Assembly: GCA_013180625.2 (NCBI GenBank)
Contig: SNVD02004837.1
Coordinates: 124,001-188,000 of the forward strand
DNA from: Boswellia sacra
Taxonomy: Eukaryota; Streptophyta; Magnoliopsida; Sapindales; Burseraceae
Reading direction: 5' to 3'
DNA: 64,000 bases
Positions 11,781-22,990 of this stretch are shown here, piece by piece; position 1 is the stretch's first letter, and every line of letters starts with the position of its first letter. A model generated the notes under the pieces. That model was given only the letters and a program-made list of their open reading frames with translations. It did not search any database and had not been told where the DNA came from. A program made the translations under genes and the position numbers.

Positions 11781-14691
11781 GTAATCTCGTAACTTAGGTA
11801 ACTTACAAATTAATTCTTGTAACTCCCAAACCATAAGTTCTTAATAAAAGCATGAACGTTACAAATAATAAGTGTCGTAACGTTCATGTTTTTATTATAC
11901 TTGTAACGTATAAAATTAATCTCAAAATAAATATTGTAACTTATAATGTAAATGTTTGTTTTAAACCTTTTATCTCCAACAGTCCTCCACAAAAGGTTTA
12001 AAACTTTAAAGCTTTATAAAATAAAATATCAAGATAAAAATACTCATAAAATAAAAATTATATATAAAGAGCAACCTTCTATTATGCAATGGGTATAGGT
12101 ACCTTTCGGGTTTGAACCTACACTTAGTGTTAATAGTATCAATTTGAAAAACCTTAGTAAACAAAGTCTTGAACTCGATTTCTTGACCAAACTTCAAACT
12201 ATCACACACATAATATCGACGAAGACATGGTTTTGATAGGTTAGCGTTATTAATGGCCATGCGCTCAATCTTGATTCTCATGAGAGCTTTAGAGAACAGC
12301 CCAATTCTCACAGTCGCGGCCCTCACGACGCTCTTACTTAGGTGAGTCCTCAAAAGGTATATGTGACCTATACCTCGTAAGAGTATCTAGCCTTTGGACT
12401 CATTCAGGATAAATATCCTTCCTAACATCACATATAACAAGCTCTTTGCCATAGGGATGAGCATGATCATATCTCCTCTAAGATATGTCTTTATAGTTGT
12501 GCTTAACAAGTCACGCAGTACGAATTGTTCCTACCCATTGAACCTCTTTCATGGGATCTCCAATCACAGAGGTTGTGTTACTTCCCTAGATGACTCTCTT
12601 TTGGATTTAAGCACATCCCCCTCGACAATTTAAATAACTAATTAGCGTGATGAAAATTTTTATAATTGCACAATCTCTCATTGATTTTATCTTGGAGAAA
12701 TTGTTCCCATTATTTTGATGATTGCTTCCACTAGCTCTTTTATTAAATATTTCACAAAATAATGTTAGAGAGCATAAGAATATCAAAGGTACAATAAAGA
12801 AAATTGAAGAAGCACTTAATCACTTTATAAATAATAATATTTTCAAACTCATACATAAAATTAATAATAATTTAATAACTTATGATATCATTTTTTTCCT
12901 CCAAATATCATAAAAACATTTAACAACCATCAAATAAAGAAAACCCCCACATTAAGTAAATACAGTAGCAATAACTCCATAAAATATTATTGCACTAATT
13001 TGTTAAATTTTAAAACTCATCAAAATAATAACTGCATTCAAAACATTGTCATCTTAATTGTACAAAATTAAGAAATAAAATATAAAATTGCTCAAAAACT
13101 AGAAACCCCCACATTAAAAAATATTTTTTCAATCCTCACATTAATAAGATATTTATTGCTAAAATCGTAAATATAATATATAACTCATATATGTATTTAA
13201 TAATAATCATTAGCATTTATGCTATTATTTCATTTAATACAACCACATAAATTATCATAATAATCTATTAGCATTTTTAACATACTCTAGTAATAAATTA
13301 TTTAGATGTTATCATCTAATATACATGATAACCACAAGAAACAATGAATTAATATCACACCATCATACATATGAGTTTCTAATTAAATATATTGAAAACA
13401 CATGCTTTATTGTGTCATAAAAATTTATGCATGCAACTCATAAATTGAATTCTTAATCAATAATAATATGCAATAAAGATCAAAGATTGTCTTACTCTAA
13501 AATAATAACACACTTAATTAGCAATATATAAAATTAATTAAATCATAAATAATCAACCTGTAATAAATATCAGTAGTAAGAATTTTCATAACTGAAATAT
13601 TTATTAAACCATAATAAAAACTCATAAAGGTTTTGATTATAAAACCACTACATTTAACTCATCTATATTCTGTGAAAAAAAAAAAAATTCAACATTGAAT
13701 CCTTAGATGAGTTTCTAATATACTCATATAATTGTGCAATAAAATTTAATGTATGCAAGTAACATATAAATTGGACATTTAACTAATTCATAATAATATT
13801 ATGCACAAAACATAACTCTCATATATTTAATAAGTAGCCAATATCATAAACAACAAACTTTAATATAATTAATATTTGTATAGTTTAAATAAAGCAACAA
13901 CGAGAATATTTATGTTACCTCGTTGACATCTTTATGGTAATATACTTACAAGATAATTGTTGGAAAGTATGCTACCGATCAATTTAGCCCAAACTGTTTC
14001 AACTGCAACTTTAGTATTTAACAATTTCAACATTAAAATTTTGTTAATGAGTACACGAGAAAATATATAAATAATCAAATACTTGAAAGACTTTAAAAAC
14101 ATGAACATTTTTTTTAGCTACTTGTAGCATATACTAAAAACACCATAAAGATGCATTTCAATTTTTTTTTTTACATGTTACTCATAGACAATAAGATTTT
14201 ACTCATAATCATATGTCAACAATAATTCAATACATATAATATATAATATATATTCACACAATACAAATAACTAATTGTCATATCGTTGCATTTCATTAAA
14301 ATATATGAGGCACTTCTTTGGCTTTAGATTGTTGGGAATATTTATAATAAATTTAAATAATATAATCAAACAACAAGATATTAAAGAAATAACAAAATAT
14401 GAATATTTATAATATATTAAATAAATAGAATAAACAAAGAGATAGAGTAAGAAATAAGTAGCCTGAGCATTTGGGAGGCATGTCGAAGGCATTGTCCTAA
14501 AGCCAAAGAGTCCTCCCCTCGTACGGGTCATATTGGTACTCAAGGGCTCCAAGATACAACCCAGTGCTCACAGCCTATCTTCTCGATGAGCACGATCACC
14601 GGAAGAAAATAACCTGTCTTCATGTGTCGCGGTTGCTCAAAATCATCAAATACTAAAAATATTTCATGTTTATGTTAGAACCTTTGAGACT

Positions 14692-14701
14692 CCTTTATAT
14701 A
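14692..14701 (-). promoter_or_regulatory. TATA box in second LTR copy
   Basis: The same sequence and relative position as in the other LTR. In the minus orientation this copy is the 5' LTR and so would drive transcription. Confidence 0.5.
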
Positions 14702-14902
14702 GTAATCTCGTAACTTAGGTAACTTACAAATTAATTCTTGTAACTCCCAAGCCATAAGTTCTTAATAAAAGCATGAACGTTATAAATAATAAGTGTTGTA
14801 ACGTTCATGTTTTTATTATACTTGTAACGTATGAAATTAATCTCAAAATAAATATTGTAACTTATAATGTAAATATTTGTTTTAAACCTTTTATCTCCAA
14901 CA

Positions 14903-15664
14903 GTAATTTCTCCAATTGATCGTTGTATTACTAGGTTTTTGCAAGGTGGTGATGATGTCTATGGTGGGGTGTTGTTGGTTGTGGATTGTTGGTGTTTGGA
15001 GTGATTTTGTAATTTTTATTTTCTTTTTTTTTGAATAAATTAATTTAAGAGTTTTCAATTTGAATATTAATTTTTTAGTTATGAAATTCCTATGTTACCC
15101 TTGTCTATTAGTCTACTTTGTAACGAAAATGGATAGATGATTAAAAAGTGACAAGTTCAAGTGCATGATTAATAAAAAATGTATAGTCATTTTCTGCTTG
15201 AAATTAAGGCAAAACTCAAGCGTACTTTTTGATATTGTCTTTTAAACACACACACACACATACTACTGAAGGGTTTGGGATTTGATAAATCTAGGTTAAT
15301 TAATAATTTAATAAAGATTATAAAGGAATAAATAAATTAGAGAATGAAATAATGATCTCCAAGTAACGATGTGTAACTTCTATGTGTTGTTTTGTTAGTA
15401 CAAGTGAATAAGGAATATTAAAGACCTTCATAAACTTATTTTTTTCAATCTTTCACTCATTAGAAGGAAATAACTACATAATTTCTAACTATTGACTATA
15501 ATTTAGTAGTTTGCATTTGTATATTTATGTACATGCACAATTTTTCGTTCATCCGGTGTCCTGGAATTTAACTCATTTATGGACCAAAATTTTCACCCAT
15601 TAGATTCATCTGACGACTGATATTTAGACAATTAAATGAAGAAATAAAAAAGCCTACCTTCCCT
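14903..15664. other. No gene seen
   Basis: AT-rich sequence between two mobile elements, with a short (CA)n run near 15247. The right boundary carries CCT, one half of the target duplication of the CACTA element. Confidence 0.5.
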
Positions 15665-15955
15665 CACTACAAGAAAATGGGCCTTTTACCGCGGGCCGAA
15701 ACCGCGGTAAAAGGCCTTCTACGGCGGTTTAAGCCCGCCGTATAAAATGGTGCTGTAAAAAATAATTTTACTTTTTACCGCGGTTTTGGCCCGCGATAAA
15801 ACGGATTTTACCGCGGGCTCAAGGCCCGCCGTAAAAATTGGTAGTGTAGTCCAAATTTTTTTACCGCGGGCTTGTGGCCCGCCGTAAAAAGTGACTATAA
15901 AATTCTCAGGTATTTACCGCGGGCTATTAGCCCGCAGTAAAAAGTCCTTGCTTTT
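15665..15955. repeat. Left subterminal array of CACTA hairpin motifs
   Basis: Four clear modules each pair TTTACCGCGGGC-like sequence with its own near-complement a few bases later, for example TTTACCGCGGGCTATTAGCC followed by CGCAGTAAA. Weaker variants sit between them. Subterminal repeats are the binding sites for CACTA transposases; here they are laid out as small inverted repeats. Confidence 0.8.
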
Positions 15956-15978
15956 TTTTAAAACAACAATAAACATTA

Positions 15979-16081
15979 ATATCTCGAGATGTTATCGATG
16001 CACCACGTTCTACAAGAATTTTAACCACAAATTCATGTTTCCCCGATATAGCTTCCCATAGAGGAACACTTCCTTCCGAGT
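15979..16081 (-). pseudogene. Captured ankyrin-repeat exon, AKT1-type potassium channel-like
   Basis: After an acceptor (TATATACAG) the second frame reads DSEGSVPLWEAISGKHEFVV and continues to an RGASITSRD-like end. This is an ankyrin repeat, and the SVPLWEAI core with a following GKHE is close to the ankyrin domain of plant Shaker channels such as AKT1. The fragment stops where the subterminal repeats begin. If it is spliced onto the upstream kinase exon, which ends in phase 0, the ankyrin frame is lost and a stop comes after about 24 codons. Other ankyrin proteins cannot be excluded. Confidence 0.6.
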
Positions 16082-16327
16082 CTGTATATAGACAAATCAC
16101 AAATCATTAAAACCAGGTTTTATAGCAGAAAAGCCCACCCAAATTCATATAATAATATAACAATATAACAACCTAGTAAAACAATATAATAGCCTTTTTG
16201 TGAACTAGTAAAGATAGTCATGTTAATAAAAGCAATTTTTGCCTTAAAAGTATTGACATGAGAGACTCGGGACACAATTAGGGAGAAGACTAAGATGTGA
16301 TGAAATCAACATGTCTCTAGTCAATAC

Positions 16328-16789
16328 CTGGAAAACGATACCAAAGGATCCAGTACCAACAACCCGCTCTGCCATGTAACTAATTGTCTGCAAGGAACAT
16401 ACAAGCAAACACCAATCAGTAAAGGAAGCCAATAAATCACAGTTAATTCAATAGACTTCTCTTTTGCACAGTAAAATGATAGCTAGAAGCAGCACTCAAG
16501 AAGCAAGACAAAAATTAATATCTTAGTCAACCAGAATATCTATATAGCATTTTATGATCTCTCAAGAAAATTAAATCTTAAATAAGTAAGAGAATCATAG
16601 CATGTCCTGTGCTGAAAAATAAGTAAAAAAGAAAAAAAACACAGTTTGAAGACATCTTCAAAGCCTCAGAAAGGGTAACAAAAAGCAAGTCCTAACCCGT
16701 TTGGGTTCGCCATTTTTGCCTCCGATGGTGGTAGAAATGATGTGACCGGTCACTGCATCATTGCTCTCAATAACAGCAGCTGACATTTC
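16328..16789 (-). pseudogene. Captured GSK3/shaggy-like kinase exons (N-terminal fragment)
   Basis: Two exons, 16789-16697 and 16387-16328, have GT/AG borders. The first encodes 31 residues from EMSAAVIES through TGHIISTTIGGKNGEPKR. The second encodes 20 residues, TISYMAERVVGTGSFGIVFQ. This is the segment just before and including the glycine-rich ATP loop (GTGSFG) of plant GSK3/shaggy kinases. The catalytic lysine and the rest of the kinase domain are missing, so it cannot be an active kinase. Both exons are phase 0 and uninterrupted. They lie immediately downstream, in splice order, of the UBP14 exons, and the phases agree. Confidence 0.9.
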
Positions 16790-17264
16790 CTGCAGATTTT
16801 TTTTTTAACACAAAGGATTAAAGAAGGTACAAATTATAGCCTACTTATAATTATGAACCAAGACACTTGTTCCTCTCTATTAGATGCATGGCAGACACTT
16901 GTTGAAGCCATGGAGCAGCTGCAATCACTTGTAACTGACAATAGTTGGACATGTAACGAAGATTCCATCTAAATGGACAGTAAAAACATGGACAAGAACA
17001 TGTGTAAAATGTATAAAACATTCCAATAAGAACTATTAAGAAGATTAATTATTTTCCAATAATATACTCTCAGGATTTCTATGAAATCCATCATTAATCC
17101 ATGTAAACACACAAATATGAGCAAATTTATATATGAGATTTGGAGGCTTGCTGATTTTGATACCCAGTGACAATGAAACTCAATGTATTTGTCCAAAGCG
17201 ACAAAACAAACAATGAGGATCAAAGTCATAATACCCAGTTAGCAAATATCTGAGAAAGCATTAC

Positions 17265-18994
17265 CTGGATAAAAGTCATAACACTATCATCCTCTAGATA
17301 AGAGAAAACATCTGAGCTGCCACGATACGATACCTATAGTAAGTTTTCAATACATCTCAGAACAGATAATGCAAAAATTAACACAAAAAATTAATTAGAT
17401 AAGGAATCATGTGGCAGACTATCTCAGACTGCCAAAACACTTTACTTCTTCTGAACCAATCTTGTGGTGATCAATCAAAGTTTGTGGTTGACAGAAGCCA
17501 TTATCAGATTTAATTATGTTTGGCAGCCAACATGCAAAGTGGAAGACAAGCAAGATTATTTAAGTATAACAATATATCACTCTTCATTTAGAAGCATCAC
17601 AAACTTCCCTTTTAACTAGCTAAATTCCCAATCTTCATAAAAAGTGCAAAATTCTACAAAATTCTACTGGACACACATCAACCTGGTAACTCATAGTCTA
17701 GAATAACTCATTGCCTAATGTTGTTTATTTTAACTCAGTGCCTAAACATAAAATCAGAACCTTAAATAAGTTTCACATTAAGATTTTGAACTGTCATTGT
17801 ATAGGCATCAAAGACTTAAAGTATGATTGATATACAATTAGATTGAAACAACATTTGGAGAGAAGTTTGCCGCTCATGCAAGAAAGCATTACCTGCTCCT
17901 TCTAGATCAGTAGTTATTGTTCCAAGCTTCACAGCAAGGGGGTAGCCTGTCTCCTTGAAGTGCTCAACGGCATGGTTGTTGCCACCGGTTCCATCCCAAT
18001 TTCTCCTTCCACAAAGAATCATTCCATTAGTAAGATTCAGCCAAAGATTCTCCTTTTTATCACACTTAGCACATTTCCACCTAGATGGTGGAACAATAAC
18101 ACCATTGTCAATCTGTTGCAAAGTCATTGCATATGCACTGGTTTGCTTCTTATCAGCTGTCCAAGCTGCAACTTGCTCTTTCCTCTCAGCACCCTCAGCC
18201 ATTAAGATGGCATCCACTGCCAACCTCACCTGTAATGTTCCACACAAGACAAGCAAATTTAAATTTTTGCGTGAGATGGTAGTTACATCACAAATGATAA
18301 TAATAATGATAAACAGCAATTACCTTTTCTGGCAACTCCACAGAAGGAAATGGAAGAGTTACATAATCAGGCAATATAACAATGTTGTGAGTTTCTTCAT
18401 ATTCAGCTTCATTATTTTCAAATCCCCCATCAACACCTAAAACAGACCACAAAGATCACCATATATTTCTACATACAAGAGCAGCAAACAACCAACGAAG
18501 ATATAAATGAGATAAAGAATGGCGTCCTTTTACAATCACTGATGCAGAACTTCACATACACAGGGAGAAAGGTTAATCATTATAGTCCACATAAGCCATG
18601 AAGCATATGCTTCACCTTCAGTCTCAAAAAATTGAAATTATCTTTTCCGAAAACAAATTTCAATTATAATTAGGCATTTAAAACTACATGCCCCTCCTCC
18701 TAACCCAATACATGCACACAAAGAGAGACAGATAAAGACAGAGAGAGATAGTACATACGAATCCAGCTCAACCATAAATTACAGAATAGATTGCCTGATA
18801 TTTAAATACCTATAGCCAAGAGAGTAGGTTTTTTCGAAGGCCTATCTTCAGGAACCAACTTTCTTTTTTGCTTTATATGCAAATAAACAGGGTTTCCAGT
18901 CTTCTCAAAGTTCCAACCCACACAGTCCTTCCCATAAGCAAGAAATGTATTGAGGTCAACAAATAATCCGCCTTCAGATCTATGAAATTCATCA
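17265..18994 (-). pseudogene. UBP14: Captured UBP14-type ubiquitin-specific protease exons (N-terminal part with ZnF-UBP)
   Basis: Exons are 18994-18810, 18436-18324, 18229-17893 and 17311-17265, all with GT/AG borders and matching phases. They encode the N-terminal third of plant UBP14 (isopeptidase T type, which disassembles free ubiquitin chains), with blocks such as RSEGGLFVDLN, GNPVYLHIKQ and ERKEQVAAW. The ZnF-UBP domain begins WKCAKCDKKENLWLNL and includes ILCGRRNWDGTGGNNHAVEH, so its cysteines and histidines are present. The last exon starts DVFSYLEDDSVM as in the family, then departs to TFIQ and a donor site, marking the capture breakpoint. No exon with the normal start codon was found, and the catalytic Cys and His boxes are absent. 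There are no stops in the retained frame, which is unusual for dead DNA. The intact gene must be elsewhere in the genome. Confidence 0.9.
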
Positions 18995-18999
18995 CTAGA

Positions 19000-20880
19000 A
19001 GCAATATAAAGTATCAAAAAGAAAGAACATTAAACACAGTTAAGTTGCTTATAAAACTAAGTAAAGAGAAGGGACAGAACCCTTCTCTCAACTCAAATCG
19101 GTAAATTGATTGTAGTAACACCATCAAAACACAAAACCATAAAGAAACAGAGAAATATTATGAGGATAACTGGATATAATATTTCACAGTAGAAGTAATA
19201 ATTCAAAGAGCCAAAGTGCCAAACTAGAAGCAAAATCAAGGAATACACACAAACCCAAAGAGAAAGATTATACTTTTATGTCATCCTCAAAATATGCAAA
19301 AACTGCATCACCAAGGCTAAATTGCTAATGCAAATAATTAAAATAAGAGAAAAAGCTTGAACACACACACAAAAAAAAAAAAAAAAAAAGAAAACTCTGC
19401 TTAATATTAAGCAAGTTATATAAAGTAAATGCAAGGAAAAACATATGTACGTAGTTTTTTGAATTACACCATTTGCAAAAAGCAATTTAAAAATAAAAAT
19501 AAAAATAAAAAGCTTTACTTATCCAATGTCCTTTTTGCTTATCAAAAGGATCATCAGATTGAAAAAAAATTACAAAAAAATAAAAATAAAAAAGAAGAAG
19601 GCGGCCAAACATTCATATGACTCTATGCTGTTACCAAATTCCTGATAGCGTTAATTGAAGTACTTGCTCCATGTCACAAATAAAATATTTTATGTTCTCC
19701 ACACCAAACAAAACTATCACAACAAAAAAAAAAATTGAACAAACACATATCGTAGCTTGAACAATCTTCCTAGAAATCATGCTCCGTCAGTAAATTCCAT
19801 TAATAAATTTCACATATAGGATTCTTCAATATTCTACACTTTCCTGGCGCAACAAAAAGAAATAAATAGCTGACTTCCACACTTTCACAGCAGCCAAACC
19901 ACAAATAAATGAAACAAAACCATAAAACAATTACTAGTTGTATCGACTCAGCCAAGCAGTAAAATACAAAAAACTACTATTATTTGCTTAATTTTTAGTT
20001 GCCTCCACTTTCTCGAGAAACAAACGTAAAGTAATTTTAGAAGAAATGAATAAAAATGCATTGGATGTCTAGCAAATCATATTCTTTTGCAAGTTCATGA
20101 ACGAGAGTGGTCCTTGTTTAATACCCTTGTTAGGTGGTGTTCAACATAGATTTTATTTTCTCCTCCTGCCACATCTTTGAGTTCTTCATGCTTCTTATTT
20201 AAACTACCGAATTGAATCACAAAAATTTTTTATATCTGTTAGAAATTTTAGAAAGTGTGGTTTGGTTTTGTGATTCTGTGCAGAAAGCTGAGAGTTGAGT
20301 TTTGGGAAATGAATCTGTGAGGTTGGGTGAGTGAATCAGAGCGAGCAAAGATGGAAGCTTACCTCTCGAAGAAGAAGGAATCTGGAGTTGAAATACTATT
20401 GAAGAGAGTCACAGCAACTCGATGGAACAATTGTAGAGACAGAGTGATGCAGCAACCCTCAACAACAAGCAAGGAAAAGGAACAATCAGTGAAGAGGCTG
20501 GAATTCAAAGGAGGCGTTTCTTTGCTGGAGATGTCGGTGTTGCCGATGTGAGAAGCAGAGAAAACGATCTCTGTAGCGCTCTCTGCTGTGAGCCTGTGAT
20601 TGGTCCTCGTGGGCTTCTCTCATTGTTTTTCAACAGTTTGAAATCGTTTAAGAATTCGACTTCCAAACCAGCGAGGAACGGTGCAACCGAGCTTTCGTAG
20701 GAGATAATGGCGAGCGTGGGACTAACGAGGTTGAAAGGCTGTGAGTGTAGGAGATTTGTTGCACAGATTTTCGTCGGTTTCATGAAGCATGAGAGAGATT
20801 TCAAAGGTTGAAAGGCTTTGGGCGGAACAAATTAGGGATTTCAGAGGGAAAAGTTAGAGAGAAGCGGGAGAAGGGGGCAA
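19000..20880. other. CACTA interior of unidentified origin
   Basis: The stretch 19000-20300 looks like intron or upstream sequence, with A-rich runs. The stretch 20330-20800 is less AT-rich and looks like the first exon of some gene. The plus strand can encode MEAYLSKKKESGVEILLKRV and a continuation. The minus strand has an open frame from an ATG at about 20783 to 20505. I recognise neither product. If the captured exons are transcribed on the minus strand, this is where their promoter and start codon should be. Confidence 0.35.
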
Positions 20881-20889
20881 AATAAACAA

Positions 20890-21053
20890 AAAATTGATTA
20901 TATTACAGTCTTCTACTGCAGGCTTACGAAACCGCAGTAAAATCCGTAATATCTACTGCGAACTTCATAACCCGCCGTAGAATTTTAATTTTTACTGCAG
21001 TTTTAGAGGCCCGCAGTAAATAGGCGTAGTAAAAAGTCTATTATGTTGTAGTG
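20890..21053. repeat. Right subterminal array of CACTA hairpin motifs
   Basis: Three modules of the form TCTACTGC...GCAGTAAA or CCGCCGTAGAA match the left array in inverted fashion and lead into the terminal TTGTAGTG. They are more AT-rich and more decayed than those on the left. Confidence 0.75.
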
Positions 21054-21894
21054 CCTGTCTTGTCTCTCTACACACCTACAACTTGCGTTGTCTTCTTCCT
21101 GTTTTTACTTTGTTCATTTTTATTTGCGTCACTTCTTTGTCTTTCTTGCTTCATTCATTTAGAATACGTTTATTGTTGTAGTTTCATTTAAATGAAGCTA
21201 ACTCTGTTCGTTTAAGTCTTACTCGTGCTTTTTGTCTCACTTGCCTTCTTTTCCTCACATTTGCAATGTTATTGCTTTTGACTGTAGAACAAAATTCGGA
21301 GCTGAGCACAGTGTCGAAGATCGACTATTTGAAGAGTAGCTTTAACTCATGTAGGACTTTTGCAATGGATAAATTATAGGTTTTATAAATGAGTTATTCA
21401 TTAGTCATAAATAATGGATTTCACTCTCTTTCTTACATATATTCTATCTAAGACAAGCATGGGCTATGTATAGTTTTCTTTCGTGGGAGAGTTACATTGT
21501 TAAATGATGGATTTGTGAATTAGAATAATTAAATTAATTGATTTACTAAATATTTAGTTTTGTTTCATCAGTGGGATTTAATAAACTCAATTATTTGCAA
21601 TGGAAAGATCTATCAAAGCCTGGTACCAAATAGTTAAAAACAAAGAAGAAAAAGGAATGGAAAGATCTCTCAAAGCCTAGTAACAAATAGTTAAAAGCAA
21701 AGAACAAAGAAGATGGAGACAGAAGATAGGAGTACATATGTACAGGCGTGCAAAGAGAGAAGATAGAGAAGACAAGCTTTTTTCTTTCTTTATTTAATTG
21801 TCTAAATATCAGTCGTAGATTAACTTTTATCTGCTTAATTGACAATTTCCCCCAAGAAATCTATGCAGCTTATTTGGAGATGACAAAATATACA
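21054..21894. other. No gene seen
   Basis: AT-rich sequence right of the CACTA element. It contains one imperfect tandem duplication, listed separately. Confidence 0.5.
21601..21712. repeat. 57-bp imperfect tandem duplication
   Basis: TGGAAAGATCTATCAAAGCC and its continuation are repeated from 21658 with a few substitutions. Confidence 0.75.
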
Positions 21895-22655
21895 GTAGGG
21901 TTGGGTACCATCAGGATCTGTATCTATCAGGGCGGGGTGGGGTGGGGTAAAAAATTAGTTCTCGCATTGGGATGGGGTGGGGATGGGTTTACTACTCTCT
22001 ACTCACCTGTGCAATGTCATTATACATAAAGCAATATAAAATATAATATTTTTGTTTAACATTTAACATATTAATTACAGTAATGAGATAGAATTATATT
22101 ATTGTTTATTATTTTATTAAAACATTAAATTTAATTATACAAAATAAACCTAGAAAGTCATTTTCTCATATTCAATTTTTAGTTATCCTTCTTTGCCCTC
22201 ATAAATAACAAATTGAGGGGCTTAAAAAGATGAAAGAGATGATTAATTCTATATTGATATGGATATATTTTTAGAATGTTATATTTATATAAAAAAAAAT
22301 TTCTTTTTGTTTCTCACGCATCCCTTTTGACTATGGCTTGATTAAATTTGCTAGTTTTGAATTATGAAATTGTTGAAATAATGATTTTTTCTTTCAATAC
22401 TTTTATTACTCTATGTTTCATTAATATATATTTGAAATTTTACTCTAACATGATAGTTATTTTTTTACCTAAATTGATAAAATACCTTGGTATAGGATAT
22501 GAGGTGGAGTTGAGAAAACATTCCCCATATAGAGATTCCCCATCCCTGCCTTACTTTAAAAAACATAAGGAAAGAGAGTTAAATTGAAAGTGGGTGGGGA
22601 ATGAAGAGCGCATCCCCACCCCTGCCTCGCCCGTTTGTCGGGACCTAATTTAACT
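21895..22655. mobile_element. G-rich-ended repeat, copy B
   Basis: The second copy of the repeat at 9690-10622, without that copy's left tandem duplication. It begins near GGGTTGGGTACCATCAGG and ends near CCCGTTTGTCGGGACC. GATTAAATTTGCTAGTTTTG and surrounding sequence are shared with copy A. The G-rich left and C-rich right ends are roughly inverted. Non-coding. Confidence 0.45.
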
Positions 22656-22779
22656 TTTGAATTAATTGGTACTCATTTAAAATAAGTTCTAATTATTAAA
22701 AAAAAGACTTAAATATTAAGATGGAAGTACTATGATTTAAGTGATGAATGATTGAAACAAATACCTCATAACATTTTGA

Positions 22780-22990
22780 TGCTTAATTATATCAGTAGTG
22801 TAACACTTACAATCTACATACAACCCAAACTCGATCTACAACCTGATGTGGTAGTCTGCATGACAAAAATTCACTGGAGGAGAAAAAATAAAAAAGAATG
22901 AAGGAAGTTACATCTCTAGTAGGATTTTACCATATAGATTGTCGCATTAGATTGTGGAGTTTTGGTTACATGTAAGTTGTAAGTCTAGGA
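22780..22990. mobile_element. Relative of the MITE at 25901-26174
   Basis: It shares AATTCACTGGAGGA, then an A-rich run, GGAAGTTACA and TAGGATTTT(A/G)CCA with the 274-bp insertion in the copia LTR. Ends are unclear. Confidence 0.35.

Larger units (their letters stand above)
11409..14902 (-). mobile_element. LTR retrotransposon without coding capacity (LARD-like), two 573-bp LTRs
   Basis: Two near-identical copies, 11409-11981 and 14330-14902, each 573 bases, begin TGTTGGGAATATTTATAATA and end CTCCAACA. By eye they differ at about 20 positions. The flanks are ATAAT on the left and GTAAT on the right, a five-base target duplication with one mismatch. The 2.35-kb interior is very AT-rich, with repeated AACCCCCACATTA phrases and no gag or pol frame. 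Orientation is taken from a TATA box (TATATAAAGG) in each LTR reading on the minus strand, and from the purine stretch GTGGAGGA beside the LTR in that direction. I did not find a clear primer binding site. The element must depend on enzymes supplied by others. Confidence 0.85.
15665..21053. mobile_element. CACTA (En/Spm-type) transposon carrying captured host exons (Pack-CACTA)
   Basis: The left end is CACTACAAGAAAATGGG. The right end, read on the other strand, is CACTACAACATAATAGAC. CCT flanks both sides (15662-15664 and 21054-21056), the three-base target duplication expected of CACTA elements. Both ends hold arrays of short motifs around TTTACCGCGGGC and its complement. There is no transposase frame, so the 5389-bp element is non-autonomous. 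Between the ends are minus-strand exons from a UBP14-type ubiquitin protease (18994-17265), a GSK3/shaggy-like kinase (16789-16328) and an ankyrin repeat (16081-15979). Each retains intron borders, so the capture was at the DNA level and not through processed RNA. The stretch 20330-20800 may be another captured piece but I cannot identify it. Confidence 0.9.

Noticed and set aside
17955..18440. 161-codon plus-strand frame over the UBP14 exons
   Set aside because: Antisense shadow of a clearly recognised exon set on the minus strand.
20327..20551. Start codon and first exon of the captured UBP14
   Set aside because: It is on the opposite strand to the UBP14 exons and its product does not match the family's N-terminus.
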